Part shown: piece after piece, positions 35,284 through 43,026 of the stretch | Position numbering within the stretch: the stretch's first letter is position 1 | Layout of the letters: each line of letters starts with the position of its first letter | Assembly: GCA_963824705.1 (NCBI GenBank) | Contig: CAWGQE010000003.1 | Coordinates: forward strand, 124,001-188,000 | Direction: 5' to 3' | DNA: 64,000 nucleotides | Origin: VRUE01 sp963824705 | Lineage (GTDB): Bacteria > Actinomycetota > Thermoleophilia > Solirubrobacterales > 70-9 | Notes under the pieces: generated by a model | What the model saw: the letters and a program-made list of their open reading frames with translations, nothing else | Told to the model about the DNA's origin: nothing | Databases searched by the model: none | Made by a program: the position numbers and the translations under genes

Positions 35284-37003
35284 GTTGCTCCTCCAGGCTG
35301 GGGATTTGGCCGGGGCCGGCTGCTGCCGCTTCCTCGGCGTGGTGATAGCGACCGCCGCGCAGCATTGAGGCCGCGGCGGCGACGAGGCAGGCGACGATTG
35401 CGAAGGTGAAGGCGATGTCGAGCCCGTCGCGGAAGGGCCTGGAGATCAGGTGCGGGAAGAAGCCGGAGCCGGTGAGCACGGCGTGGGCATGGGCCGGCAG
35501 TGCGGCCAGCGCTTCGGAGCCGACCAGATGCTGAATCGGGTTGTAGCCGAGGAAGGCCGCAAAGAGGACCGAGATCGGCGGCGCCTGTGCGGCATGGTGG
35601 GCGGCGGCCGCCGAGACGCCGTGGGCCTGCAGTCCGCTGCTCAGCGTCGCCGGCAGGCTGGAGGCGAGGCCGACGATCAGCAGGGTGAAGAAGATCCCGA
35701 CCGAGAGCACCTGGGCCGAGTTCTGGAAGGTCTGGTTCATGCCGCCACCGGCGCCGCGATCGCCCGGCGGCAGGCTGTTCATCACGGCGGCGCGGTTGGG
35801 GGCGGCGAACATCCCCATCGAGACCCCGTTGAAGAAGAGGATCGCGGCGAAGACCCAGTAGGTGAAGTCGGTCGGCAGCGCTATCAACATGGCGAAGCTG
35901 AGCGCCGCGCCGACCATCCCGCCGGTGGCGAAGGGTCGGGCGCCATAGCGATCGGAGAGCAGGCCGGAGATCGGGCCCGCGATCAGGATCCCCAGGGTCA
36001 GCGGCAGCATGTAGATGCCCGCCCAGAGCGGCGTTTCGGTGAAGCTGTAGCCGTGCAGGGGCAGCCAGATGCCCTGCAGCCAGATGATCAGCATGAAGAG
36101 CAGCCCGCCGCGCGCGACCGCGGCGAGGAAGGTCGAGAGGGTGCCGAAGGTGAAGGCGCGGATGCGGAACAGGGTCAGCCGGAACATCGGCTCGGCGACG
36201 CGCAGCTCGATGATCGCGAAGGCCGCGAGCGAAACGGCCGAACCCGCCAGCAGAGCGAGCACCTTCGGGCTCCCCCAACCGGTAGGCGAGCCGCCGTAGG
36301 GGCGGATGCCGTAGGTGACCGCGACCATCGCCAGCACCAGGCCGAGGGCGAAGGTCGCGTTGCCCCACCAGTCGATCGCGGCACGGCGCGGCTCGCTGCG
36401 CTCCTCCAGTTTCAGATACGCCCAGACGGTCCCGAAGAGGCCGACCGGGACCGAGATCAGGAAGACGAGTCGCCAGTCGATCGGCGCCAGCAGCCCGCCC
36501 AGCACGAGGCCGACGAACAGTCCGCTGACGCCGACGATGTTGTTGATCCCGAGCGCCATGCCGCGCTGGTTGGCGGGGAAGGCGTCGGTGATGATCGCCG
36601 CCGCGTTGGCCAGCAGGCAGGCGCCGCCGACCCCCTGGACGATGCGGAAGACGACCAGGTAGGTGGCGCCCGCCTGCCCGGTCATCCAGTCGATCGTCAA
36701 GAGCAGCGAGGCGACGGTGTAGATGACGAAGCCGAGGTTGTAGATGCGGACCCTGCCGAACATGTCGCCGAGCCGGCCGAGGCTGACGATCAGCACGCTG
36801 GAGACGACCAGGTAGCCGAGGATCATCCAGAGCAGGTAGAAGCTGTTGGCCGGCACCAGCGGGTCGAGGTGGATGCCGCGGAAGATGTCGGGCATCGCGA
36901 TCAGCGTGATCGAGGCGTCGAGCGTCGCCAACAGCACGGCGAGGGTCGTGTTGGAGAGCGCGATCCACTTGTAGCGATCTGCCCCAGCATCGAGCGATGG
37001 CAT
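35273..37003 (-). CDS. MFS exporter, DHA2 family
   Basis: The 576-residue protein has about 14 helices. The first helix contains LATLDASITLIAMPDIF (motif D1-like); motif A GRLGDMFGRVR; motif C region INNIVGVSGLFVGLVLGGLL. It is longer than the 507-residue DHA2 exporter at 8613, mostly through the loop before the last helix (about 480-520). It forms an operon with the UlaG-like hydrolase through an 11-base overlap, so the enzyme may act on the transported molecule or its precursor; this is inference. No regulator is adjacent. Confidence 0.88.
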   Translation of the reverse strand: MPSLDAGADRYKWIALSNTTLAVLLATLDASITLIAMPDIFRGIHLDPLVPANSFYLLWMILGYLVVSSVLIVSLGRLGDMFGRVRIYNLGFVIYTVASLLLTIDWMTGQAGATYLVVFRIVQGVGGACLLANAAAIITDAFPANQRGMALGINNIVGVSGLFVGLVLGGLLAPIDWRLVFLISVPVGLFGTVWAYLKLEERSEPRRAAIDWWGNATFALGLVLAMVAVTYGIRPYGGSPTGWGSPKVLALLAGSAVSLAAFAIIELRVAEPMFRLTLFRIRAFTFGTLSTFLAAVARGGLLFMLIIWLQGIWLPLHGYSFTETPLWAGIYMLPLTLGILIAGPISGLLSDRYGARPFATGGMVGAALSFAMLIALPTDFTYWVFAAILFFNGVSMGMFAAPNRAAVMNSLPPGDRGAGGGMNQTFQNSAQVLSVGIFFTLLIVGLASSLPATLSSGLQAHGVSAAAAHHAAQAPPISVLFAAFLGYNPIQHLVGSEALAALPAHAHAVLTGSGFFPHLISRPFRDGLDIAFTFAIVACLVAAAASMLRGGRYHHAEEAAAAGPGQIPSLEEQHAS

Positions 37004-37124
37004 CGGTGGCCAGGCTAGCGACCCCGATCTGCCGTCCGGCCGGGCACGCTTTCGACCTAAAGAATTCTCAATGATTTTTCATTTCGCGCACCACCCGCGC
37101 GCATCGTTCTGTCTGAGTAAGATT

Positions 37125-37439
37125 ATGCAGACGATGAGAGAGAGTTGGACAGACGAGCGGTTGGGCGACGGCTTCGACCGGGTCTCGGCGGACATCCAGT
37201 CTCTGCGCCAGGAGATGGGGGCCATGCGCGTGGAGCTGCGTCAGGAAATCGGCTTCGTCCGCCTGGAGCTGCGTCATGAAATCGGCTCCGTGCGCGTGGA
37301 GCTGCGCGAGGAGATCGGCTCGCTGCGCCAGGGGCTCGACGAGCTGCGGAACATCCTTATGTACGTGGGAGGAGCGATGGTCGTCGGCATGCTGGGAGTG
37401 CTCGTCGCCGCATTTGCCATCCTCGCCAACCTGGCCTGA
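37125..37439 (+). CDS. Coiled-coil membrane protein with 11-residue repeats
   Basis: The 104-residue protein starts at ATG 37125 (a second ATG is three codons on). Residues about 25-70 are three to four copies of an 11-residue unit, (M/V)R(V/L)ELR(Q/H/E)EIG(F/S), a hendecad coiled coil with alternating charges. One C-terminal helix follows (YVGGAMVVGMLGVLVAAFAI). It probably forms an oligomer with a membrane anchor, similar in layout to DUF1640-like or laminin-like small proteins. The repeats are copied at DNA level too. It converges on pdxH two bases away. Confidence 0.6.
   Translation: MQTMRESWTDERLGDGFDRVSADIQSLRQEMGAMRVELRQEIGFVRLELRHEIGSVRVELREEIGSLRQGLDELRNILMYVGGAMVVGMLGVLVAAFAILANLA
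37231..37329 (+). repeat. Three tandem 33-bp repeats inside a gene
   Basis: Units 37231-37263, 37264-37296 and 37297-37329 share GGAGCTGCG...GA(A/G)ATCGGCT and keep frame (11 codons each). A more diverged copy precedes them at about 37198-37230. Unit number could vary between strains by slippage without breaking the frame. Confidence 0.8.
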
Positions 37440-37441
37440 CG

Positions 37442-38017
37442 TCAGGGTGCGAGCAGCGTCTCCGTCCACTTGTCGCCGTCGCGCTCGAAGAGGCGGCGCT
37501 CGTGGAGCCTGTCTTCTCCTTCGCTCCAAAGCTCAACGACGTCGAGTTTGATGCGGACGGCGCCCCAGTCGCCGGGGCAGGGGATCGGCTGCGCGCTCGT
37601 CTCGGTCTTCAGCTCATCGAGCCGCGCGCGCAGCGCACCGAGATCCTCGATGACCTCTCCTTGGCGCGAGACGATGGCCTGCAATTGATGGCTCCGTGGC
37701 CGCTCGGCGAACAGCTCCTCGGCCAGCTCGCGCCCGGCGACCTCCGCCCGCCCCTCGATCCGCGCCTGGCGGCCGAGCAACGGCCAGTGGAAGACGATCG
37801 CCACCTGGGGATTGGCGCGCAGCTCGGCTGCCTTGCGAGTCCACAGCGCGGTGGTGAAGACGAGGCCCTCGGGCTCCAGGCGCTTGAGCGAGACCACCCG
37901 CGCGGAGGGGCGGCCGTCGCCGCTCACGGTCGCGAGGGTCATCGCTGCTGGAGCTCCGGCCCCGGCGTCGACTGCCTCGTCGAGCCAGCGCTCGAGGGTC
38001 TGCATCGGGCTGCTCAC
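37442..38017 (-). CDS. pdxH: Pyridoxamine 5'-phosphate oxidase family, PdxH-like
   Basis: The 191-residue FMN enzyme makes pyridoxal phosphate. Visible: MTLATVSGDGRPSARVVSLK, GLVFTTALWTRKAAEL, VAIVFHWPLLGRQARIEG, SRQGEVIEDL, and the PdxH C-terminal signature DRLHERRLFERDGDKW ending in LLAP. It is shorter than E. coli PdxH (218) mainly at the N-terminus. The GTG start overlaps the upstream membrane gene (GTGA). It could also be a close relative of PdxH with another substrate, but the full C-terminal block supports PdxH. Confidence 0.85.
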   Translation of the reverse strand: MSSPMQTLERWLDEAVDAGAGAPAAMTLATVSGDGRPSARVVSLKRLEPEGLVFTTALWTRKAAELRANPQVAIVFHWPLLGRQARIEGRAEVAGRELAEELFAERPRSHQLQAIVSRQGEVIEDLGALRARLDELKTETSAQPIPCPGDWGAVRIKLDVVELWSEGEDRLHERRLFERDGDKWTETLLAP

Positions 38018-38592
38018 TCGACTTTGCCCTCCTCGGCCGGCGCGGCCGACCTGCGTTGCCGGGTCGCGAGTGCGCCGCAGAGCGCGAACAGCCCGGCGCT
38101 GACCATGAGGCTCGTCGTGATCGGCCCGGCGAGAGCGGCGATCCGCGGCCACGGCTGCGTTACGTGGCCCTCGAGCACGAGGGTGAGCGAGACGTTCTGG
38201 AGAAGATCAACAGCCGCGGCCAGCGGGCCGAACCAGACGAGCACCGCGGCGGCCTGCTCCAAACGGGGCTTGCCGACTTCGCCTGCCCTGCGCGCAACCG
38301 CCGCGCAGGCGCCGGCGAGGAAGAGCCCGTAGCCGATCAGGAAGGGCAGGTCGAGACCGAGCTGCCACCACATCGCGGTCTTGCCGGCGTCGCCCCACTC
38401 GGTGACGATCTCCTGGCTGCGCGAGACGGTGCCGGCGGACTCGAAGGCGATCAGCGAGGCGCCGTGATCGCCCATCGTCCGCATCGCCGGCAGCATCGCC
38501 GCGCCGAAGAGCAGGGTCAGGGCGGCGAGCATCCAGAGGCGCCGCTTGGTCCCGGCGGCGCGGAACAGCTTCGGTATCGCGGCTTGCTGCAT
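38014..38592 (-). CDS. Four-TM membrane protein, divergent from TetR regulator
   Basis: The 192-residue protein starts at ATG 38592. Helices: LWMLAALTLLFGAAML; WQLGLDLPFLIGYGLFLAGA; AAAVLVWFGPLAAAVDLLQN; ITTSLMVSAGLFALCGAL. A DxLQNVSLTLVL motif lies in the third region, and an extracytoplasmic loop holds FESAGTVSRSQEI. No family is recognised with certainty. It shares a 43-base divergent region with the TetR gene that contains a 20-bp palindrome, so it is probably the repressor's main target, with pdxH co-transcribed. Confidence 0.65.
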   Translation of the reverse strand: MQQAAIPKLFRAAGTKRRLWMLAALTLLFGAAMLPAMRTMGDHGASLIAFESAGTVSRSQEIVTEWGDAGKTAMWWQLGLDLPFLIGYGLFLAGACAAVARRAGEVGKPRLEQAAAVLVWFGPLAAAVDLLQNVSLTLVLEGHVTQPWPRIAALAGPITTSLMVSAGLFALCGALATRQRRSAAPAEEGKVE

Positions 38593-38610
38593 ACTGGGAT
38601 TAGTATCATC

Positions 38611-38630
38611 ATTCGAATTGCAATTCCAAT
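38611..38630. promoter_or_regulatory. 20-bp palindrome, probable TetR operator
   Basis: ATTCGAATTG-CAATTCCAAT is symmetrical at 18 of 20 positions, with a perfect 12-bp core GAATTGCAATTC (38615-38626). It lies between divergent genes, 5 bases before the TetR ATG and 19 before the membrane gene, so binding would block both. It is much more AT-rich than its surroundings. Confidence 0.7.
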
Positions 38631-38634
38631 CTGA

Positions 38635-39279
38635 ATGACCGCCAAGCCGAAAAGGGAAACCCGTTCCGAGAAGCAGGCCCGCACCCGAGCCGAGCTGCTT
38701 GCCACCGCGGCGACGGTCTTCGCGCGTCGTGGCTACAACGGCGCTTCGGTGGAGGAGATAGCCGAGCAGGCCGGCTACTCGCACGGCGCCGTGTACTCCA
38801 ACTTCGACAGCAAGGCCGACCTCTTCCTTGCCGTCTTCGAGGACTACATGGCCGAGCGCGCCCAGGAGCTTGCCGCCACCCAGGTCGACTTCGACGCCGA
38901 CGCTCCCCTAGAGGCGCGCGCCCGGGCCCTGGCCGACCAGTGGATGGAGCGCTTCGCCCGGGACCGCGAGTCCTTCGTCCTCCACATGGAGTTCATCGCC
39001 CATGCCGGTCGCGACCCTGAGCTGGCCGGCCGCTTCGGCTCGCGCTCGGCGTCCCTGCGCGAGGCGGTCTCCCGCTACATCGCCGCTTACGAGGAGGAGT
39101 CGGGGGCGACGCTCTCGATGTCGCCCGACGACCTCGCCCTCGTCCTGCGGGCCCTGGGCATCGGCCTGGCGGTCGAAGCGCTGGTCAGCCCCGACGCCGT
39201 GCGCCCCGATCTCTACGGCGACTTCGTCGAGCAGCTGGTCGGCTTTCAGCGTGGTCGCTCAGCTGAGCGCCACGAGTAG
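38635..39279 (+). CDS. TetR-family transcriptional regulator
   Basis: The 214-residue protein has HTH region ARTRAELLATAATVFARRGY then NGASVEEIAEQAGYSHGAVYSNFDSKADLF, a textbook TetR signature. The ligand domain has a WMERFARDRESF helix and C-terminal TetR_C-like LALVLRALGIGLAVEAL. It is divergent from a four-TM protein and pdxH, with a 20-bp palindrome directly upstream of its start, so it is autoregulated in all likelihood. Its 3' end overlaps the convergent methyltransferase gene by 21 bases. Confidence 0.92.
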   Translation: MTAKPKRETRSEKQARTRAELLATAATVFARRGYNGASVEEIAEQAGYSHGAVYSNFDSKADLFLAVFEDYMAERAQELAATQVDFDADAPLEARARALADQWMERFARDRESFVLHMEFIAHAGRDPELAGRFGSRSASLREAVSRYIAAYEEESGATLSMSPDDLALVLRALGIGLAVEALVSPDAVRPDLYGDFVEQLVGFQRGRSAERHE

Positions 39280-39879
39280 CGCCAGCTCCAGCCACTTGAA
39301 GTGACAGTCGACCTCGCCGAAGCCGGCGTCGCGCAGCCACTCCAGCTGCTCGCCGAGATCGGCGAGGCGATCGCTCGGGTCGTCCTCGGTGCGGCCGATC
39401 TCGCGGCGGAAGCGCTCGTGGGTCTGGGGCGAAGCCGGGCTGACCAGGTCGAGGTTGGCGAAGGCCCCGCCCGGTACGAGGAGGGCCTGGACTTCGCCGA
39501 ACAGCTCGCGCTTGCGCTCGTCCTCGAGGTGGTGGATCGCGAGCCCGGAGACGACCGCGTCGAATGGGCCCTCCACAGGGAGCGGCAGGCCGAGCTCGTG
39601 CGCGTGCAGCTCGACCAACGGGTCGGTGGCGAACCGGTCCTTCGCGCGCGCGAGCATCGGCGCGGAGACGTCGAGCCCCACTGCCCTCGCTTCGGGGTGG
39701 CGGCCGCGCACCAGCGCGATCATGCGCCCGTCGCCGGTGCCGAGGTCGAGGAAGCGCTCGACTCGCGGGGGGAGGGCCTCCAGCAGCATCTGCTCCGCCG
39801 TCGGCCGGTGCGGTATCTCGCGTGAGAGGTACTCGGCGACGCGCCCCGGATCGGACCACTCTCTCGGTGCCTGGCTCAT
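39259..39879 (-). CDS. SAM-dependent methyltransferase
   Basis: The 206-residue class I methyltransferase has motif I FLDLGTGDGRMIALV, acidic strand end AVGLDVSAPML, and motif IV-like FDAVVSGLAIHHLEDERK. The N-terminus (DPGRVAEYLSREIPHRP) forms a lid. The C-terminal WLELALLVALS replaces the usual FKW...LVAxRP ending of this common family. Small-molecule substrate unknown. The gene is followed by an NlpC/P60 gene seven bases upstream on the same strand, so they may be co-transcribed. Confidence 0.85.
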   Translation of the reverse strand: MSQAPREWSDPGRVAEYLSREIPHRPTAEQMLLEALPPRVERFLDLGTGDGRMIALVRGRHPEARAVGLDVSAPMLARAKDRFATDPLVELHAHELGLPLPVEGPFDAVVSGLAIHHLEDERKRELFGEVQALLVPGGAFANLDLVSPASPQTHERFRREIGRTEDDPSDRLADLGEQLEWLRDAGFGEVDCHFKWLELALLVALS

Positions 39880-39885
39880 ATGCGT

Positions 39886-40680
39886 TCAGAAACCGGGCGG
39901 ATGTCGAGCGACGAAGCCTTCTGGATACGGGAGGGCCGGGTGCCAGCGCGGCCCGGTTCCCCGCGCGTCGCCGACCGTGTCCCAGCGCAGCCCCGCGATC
40001 ACCGCGTAGGCATGGCCGGCGTTGGCGTAGACCGTCAGCCAGCGACCCGGCCCCGGCGCCCCCCAGGACTCCAGCTGGCCCGAGGCGAGCGGGGTCGAGA
40101 GGAAGCCACCGCCGGCGAGCGCGTAGCTGACCGCGCCGGAGCAGTCGTAACCGCGCGAGTACCACGAGGCGTGGCCGCCGCCCCATATGTAGGGGCGACC
40201 GATGATCGTGTTGGCCGCGCTGATCGCCGCCTTGATCCGCTGCGGCGCGCTCGGTGGGGCGAGGGCGACCCCGCTCAGCAGGACCGCGCTGCCGGAGGCG
40301 GCCCGGTCCTCCAGCTTCGCCATCGTGCGGGGCGTGATCGTTTCCCGTTCGGCCGCGGGGCGAGGGACGTAGGAGCCGTTGGTCCCAGCCGACGCCGGCG
40401 GCATTTCCGAGGGGTCGAGGTGCTTCGGAGCCGGTTTGGATTCGGGCGCCGGTTCGGGACTCGGCGCCGCCTGCTTCGCCTCGGACGGGTTCTTGGGGAG
40501 CACGTCGTAAGGGGGCTGCGGGCGCGGCGGCTTCTCTTCGGCGATCCGGCTGTGCGCGGCTGGGTGGACCTGGGCGAGGGGAGCCGCCGACTCGCCGCTG
40601 CCGCCGCAGCCGAATACGGCAAGGACGGCACCAGCGGCCGCAAGCGGCGCTACGAAGAGGAGGATCGCACCGCGCCTCAA
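39886..40680 (-). CDS. Exported NlpC/P60-like peptidoglycan hydrolase (paralogue 1)
   Basis: The 264-residue protein starts at TTG overlapping the cupin stop (TTGA). A signal with lipobox-like LAVFGC suggests a lipoprotein. A Pro-rich linker (about 30-90) precedes the catalytic part: GRPYIWGGGHASWYSRGYDCSG puts Cys in the NlpC/P60 motif, and GHAYAVIAGLRWD gives the His. The domain is compact and closely matches the protein at 43486-44046 in the whole C-terminal half, including RWLTVYAN. It probably cuts peptide bonds in peptidoglycan stems. Confidence 0.75.
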   Translation of the reverse strand: MRRGAILLFVAPLAAAGAVLAVFGCGGSGESAAPLAQVHPAAHSRIAEEKPPRPQPPYDVLPKNPSEAKQAAPSPEPAPESKPAPKHLDPSEMPPASAGTNGSYVPRPAAERETITPRTMAKLEDRAASGSAVLLSGVALAPPSAPQRIKAAISAANTIIGRPYIWGGGHASWYSRGYDCSGAVSYALAGGGFLSTPLASGQLESWGAPGPGRWLTVYANAGHAYAVIAGLRWDTVGDARGTGPRWHPALPYPEGFVARHPPGF

Positions 40681-41153
40681 GTCTCGCCCTGCTCCCCGTC
40701 GAAGTAGCCGACCCCGTCGCCACGCTTGAAGAAGGCGCGTAGGCCACCGCCGCGTGGCAAGCGCTCGCCGACGCCGATCTTGTCCGAGTCCGGGTAGACG
40801 ACGACGTCGGGCCGGCCGTGGCTCGAGATCGCCAGGAAGGTCGCCGTCTCCTCACTGCGGTTGAGGATCTGGTGCGCCCCCTCCTCGCCGAGCCCGAAGT
40901 GAATCGCCTCGCCCTCCTCCAGCTCGCGAACTCCCTCCGGCGTGCGCAGGCTCGGCTTCCCGGAGAGCACGATCACGATCTCCTCGTCGGCGTAATGGAA
41001 GTGGTACGGGTAGGCGGCCTCGCCTGGCGGCAGCTCCCAGAGGCTGGCACCGATCAGCTCGCTGCCGAGCTCATAGCCGATCCGCGCCCGCTTCGATCGG
41101 AACCCCTCCGGCCGCTCCCCCTCCTCGAAGCTGGGCCTGTAGATATTGGCCAT
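40677..41153 (-). CDS. Cupin-domain protein
   Basis: The 158-residue single cupin has motif 1 PYHFHYADEEIVIVLSGKPS (His, His, Glu ligands) and motif 2 HQILNRSEETATFLAISSHG. The ELPPGEAAYPYHFH entry and DVVVYPDSDKIG segment are those of a widespread group of uncharacterised cupins often annotated as sugar-binding or mannose-6-phosphate-isomerase-like. It precedes the NlpC/P60 gene with a TTGA overlap. The metal and substrate are unknown. Confidence 0.85.
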   Translation of the reverse strand: MANIYRPSFEEGERPEGFRSKRARIGYELGSELIGASLWELPPGEAAYPYHFHYADEEIVIVLSGKPSLRTPEGVRELEEGEAIHFGLGEEGAHQILNRSEETATFLAISSHGRPDVVVYPDSDKIGVGERLPRGGGLRAFFKRGDGVGYFDGEQGET

Positions 41154-41205
41154 CGGGGAAGGGTAGGCGACCGAGCACTTCCCCAGGCGTCGCGGTCCTC
41201 ACACC

Positions 41206-41230
41206 GTTTGCCGGCTGTCAGGCGGGGGTA
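41206..41230 (+). promoter_or_regulatory. SigB/SigF-type promoter of the DUF4235 gene
   Basis: GTTT at 41206-41209, 16-base spacer, GGGTA at 41226-41230, then 10 bases to ATG. It is the same arrangement as for the DUF6458 gene, again without a Shine-Dalgarno. Confidence 0.7.
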
Positions 41231-41240
41231 GTTCGGCAGC

Positions 41241-41522
41241 ATGAAGCTACTCTTCGCGCCGATAGGGATCATCGCCGGGCTGCTGGCGGGGATGGTCGCC
41301 CAGAAGGGCTTCGATCGCCTCTGGGCGATCTTCGACGAAGAGGAGCCACCCGAGCCCGATCAGCGCGACGCCTCCTACCCGAAGCTGATCGCGGCCCTCG
41401 TCGTCGAGGGCGCGGTCTTCCGGTTGACCAAAGGCGTGGTCGACCACAGTGTGCGCGGCGGGTTCGCGCGGATGACCGGGAAGTGGCCGGGCGAGAAGTC
41501 GGCCGAGGGAAGCGCCTCTTAA
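41241..41522 (+). CDS. DUF4235 family membrane protein
   Basis: The 93-residue protein has a first helix LLFAPIGIIAGLLAGMVAQK, then a FDRLWAIFDEEEPPEPDQRDASYPKL-type loop and the amphipathic LIAALVVEGAVFRLTKGVVD with the R-x-x-x-R-x-x-F-x-R-x-T-G-x-W-P-G-E end, all matching DUF4235. It has no Shine-Dalgarno; the upstream GTTT-N16-GGGTA promoter predicts a leaderless or near-leaderless message under general-stress control. Function unknown. Confidence 0.85.
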   Translation: MKLLFAPIGIIAGLLAGMVAQKGFDRLWAIFDEEEPPEPDQRDASYPKLIAALVVEGAVFRLTKGVVDHSVRGGFARMTGKWPGEKSAEGSAS

Positions 41523-41567
41523 TCACGCTGGGCCGAGTACCCCTGATCGCCCCGGCCGAACCAATCG

Positions 41568-41591
41568 GTTTTCAAGTAGCGGACCGGGGTA
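41568..41591 (+). promoter_or_regulatory. SigB/SigF-type promoter of the CsbD-like gene
   Basis: GTTT (41568-41571), 15-base spacer, GGGTA (41587-41591), about 40 bases before the CsbD ATG. CsbD itself was named as a SigB-controlled gene in Bacillus, so the match between promoter and product is internally consistent. Confidence 0.75.
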
Positions 41592-41631
41592 CCTCCACGG
41601 TCCGAACGAAAAAAGACGAAAGGAACTCGAT

Positions 41632-41820
41632 ATGAGCATTCTCGACAAGCTCACCGGCAGAGCCAAGAAGGCGGCCGGCGACCTCACCGACGACGCCTCG
41701 CTACGGCGCGAAGGACGGCGTGAGGAGGAGAAGGGCGAGAAGAAGGAGGAGCTGGACAACGCCCAAGAGAAGGCGGATCGCAAGGCCGAGGAGGTAGCGG
41801 ACCTGGAGCGGAAAACCTGA
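41632..41820 (+). CDS. CsbD-like stress protein
   Basis: The 62-residue, highly charged protein begins MSILDKLTGRAKKAAGDLTD and continues SLRREGRREEEKGEKKEEL, the CsbD pattern of K-x-x-G-x-x-K-x-x-x-G-x-(L/x)-T-x-D followed by a short helix. CsbD proteins are abundant cytoplasmic general-stress proteins without known enzymatic function. GAAAGGAA supplies a ribosome site, and a SigB/SigF-like promoter lies upstream. Confidence 0.88.
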   Translation: MSILDKLTGRAKKAAGDLTDDASLRREGRREEEKGEKKEELDNAQEKADRKAEEVADLERKT

Positions 41821-41832
41821 GCGACCCTCGGA

Positions 41833-42612
41833 TCACCCAGGGCGCGGTCGGCCCATCGCGATCGCCCAGCGCTGGGTGAAGTACAGCTCTCCGTCGCGGC
41901 GCTGCGGGCGCATCGCGGTCGCCGCTCCGCCCGACAGCTCCGCCTCGAGCTCCGTCCGCAGCTGGGAAGCGACCTCGTCGGGCGGTCGGGTCTGGGCCAG
42001 CCAGCGCTCCAGCGGCAGCGGCTGGTCGCGTTCGACGAAGTGACCGATCTCCAGCCCGGCCCCCTCCATGGTCGCGCGCAGCTCCTCGGCGCTGAGGGCG
42101 CGGGTGTGGGAGGGGTCGCGCAGCCGCTCGCGGCGGTTGTAGTCCTCGGCACGCTCGGGCTCGGCGACGACCATGTCGAAGATTGCGACCCGCCCGCCGG
42201 GTCGGCAGACGCGCGCCATCTCGGCCAGCGCCGCGGCGGGATCGTCGAAGTGGTGGACGGCGAAGCGGCTGACGACGAGGTCGAAGGAGCCGGGCAGGAA
42301 AGGCATCGCGTCCGCCTCGCCGAGCTGGAAGACCACATTGCGCACGCCGGCCGCGTCGACCTCGCGCTTGCCCACGGCGAGCATCTCCGCGGTCAGGTCG
42401 AGCACGGTCGCGCAGAGGCACCGCTCGGCGTAGGCGCGGGCGACGTGCCCCGTCCCGCCGGCGACGTCAAGGACCAGCTCCGAGGCGTCGGGCGGGACGT
42501 TGGCGAGGATCCAGGAGAGCACCCGCGGATCGCCAAACGAGTACTGGCGATCCTCGAAGCTGGGCGCTTGGCGGGCGAACTCTTCTTTGATCAGGTCGTC
42601 GTGGCTGGGCAC
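41833..42612 (-). CDS. SAM-dependent methyltransferase (UbiE/Methyltransf_11 type)
   Basis: The 259-residue protein has motif I VLDVAGGTGHVARAYAERC, acidic strand TVLDLTAEML, motif II-like ADAMPFLPGSFDLVVSRFAVHHF, and motif III VCRPGGRVAIFDMVV. The AVHHFDDPAAALAEMARV stretch is typical of UbiE/COQ5-like enzymes methylating small molecules or quinones. It may belong with the 68-residue gene upstream (27-base gap). The substrate cannot be fixed from sequence. Confidence 0.88.
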   Translation of the reverse strand: MPSHDDLIKEEFARQAPSFEDRQYSFGDPRVLSWILANVPPDASELVLDVAGGTGHVARAYAERCLCATVLDLTAEMLAVGKREVDAAGVRNVVFQLGEADAMPFLPGSFDLVVSRFAVHHFDDPAAALAEMARVCRPGGRVAIFDMVVAEPERAEDYNRRERLRDPSHTRALSAEELRATMEGAGLEIGHFVERDQPLPLERWLAQTRPPDEVASQLRTELEAELSGGAATAMRPQRRDGELYFTQRWAIAMGRPRPG

Positions 42613-42639
42613 GCAGTCGAATATATGCCCAGCCGAGCG

Positions 42640-42846
42640 CTACTCCGCCGGCCGATCGCCCGTCGACATCGGGAGCAGGTTCTGGTGCTCGAGCCGGTCG
42701 GCGTCGCGCACCGCCCAGCCGACCCGCTCGACGAGCTGTCCGGAGAAGTGATTCGACTCGAGGTCGGTGCTCGCGATCCGCTCGCGGTAGACAACAGTGC
42801 CTGCGTCCTCGCCTGGGGGATCGGCAACTATCAGTATCTGGGCCAT
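42640..42846 (-). CDS. Small protein of unknown function (68 residues)
   Basis: ATG 42846 follows a strong AAGGAGG at eight bases. The 68-residue protein (start MAQILIVADPPGEDAGTVVY) is acidic, has no membrane segment and no motif I recognise; it may be a beta-alpha ferredoxin-like or MTH538-like fragment. The longer upstream open frame is not coding. It lies just before the methyltransferase gene on the same strand. Confidence 0.55.
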   Translation of the reverse strand: MAQILIVADPPGEDAGTVVYRERIASTDLESNHFSGQLVERVGWAVRDADRLEHQNLLPMSTGDRPAE

Positions 42847-42950
42847 GCCGTGCCTCCTTCGTCTGGGTGAGGGAGTCAGCATCGCGGCCCCGCGTAAGCA
42901 GCAGGTCAAAATTAGGTAAAAGGCGCGCGGGACTGCCGGTCGAGCACCGA

Positions 42951-42987
42951 AACCGCAAAAACCCGTCCTGAAGAAGGGTTTTTGCGG
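42951..42987. repeat. Perfect 13-bp stem-loop between divergent genes
   Basis: ACCGCAAAAACCC (42951-42963) and GGGTTTTTGCGGT (42975-42987) are exact inverse complements with an 11-base loop. Flanking genes are transcribed away from it, so it is not an obvious terminator for either. It could end an unseen small RNA, insulate the two promoters or fold in the 5' leader of the SRPBCC gene. Confidence 0.65.
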
Positions 42988-43026
42988 TCTCGGCGATGGA
43001 CCGCCCCGTGCGCATAGGATCGGGCG

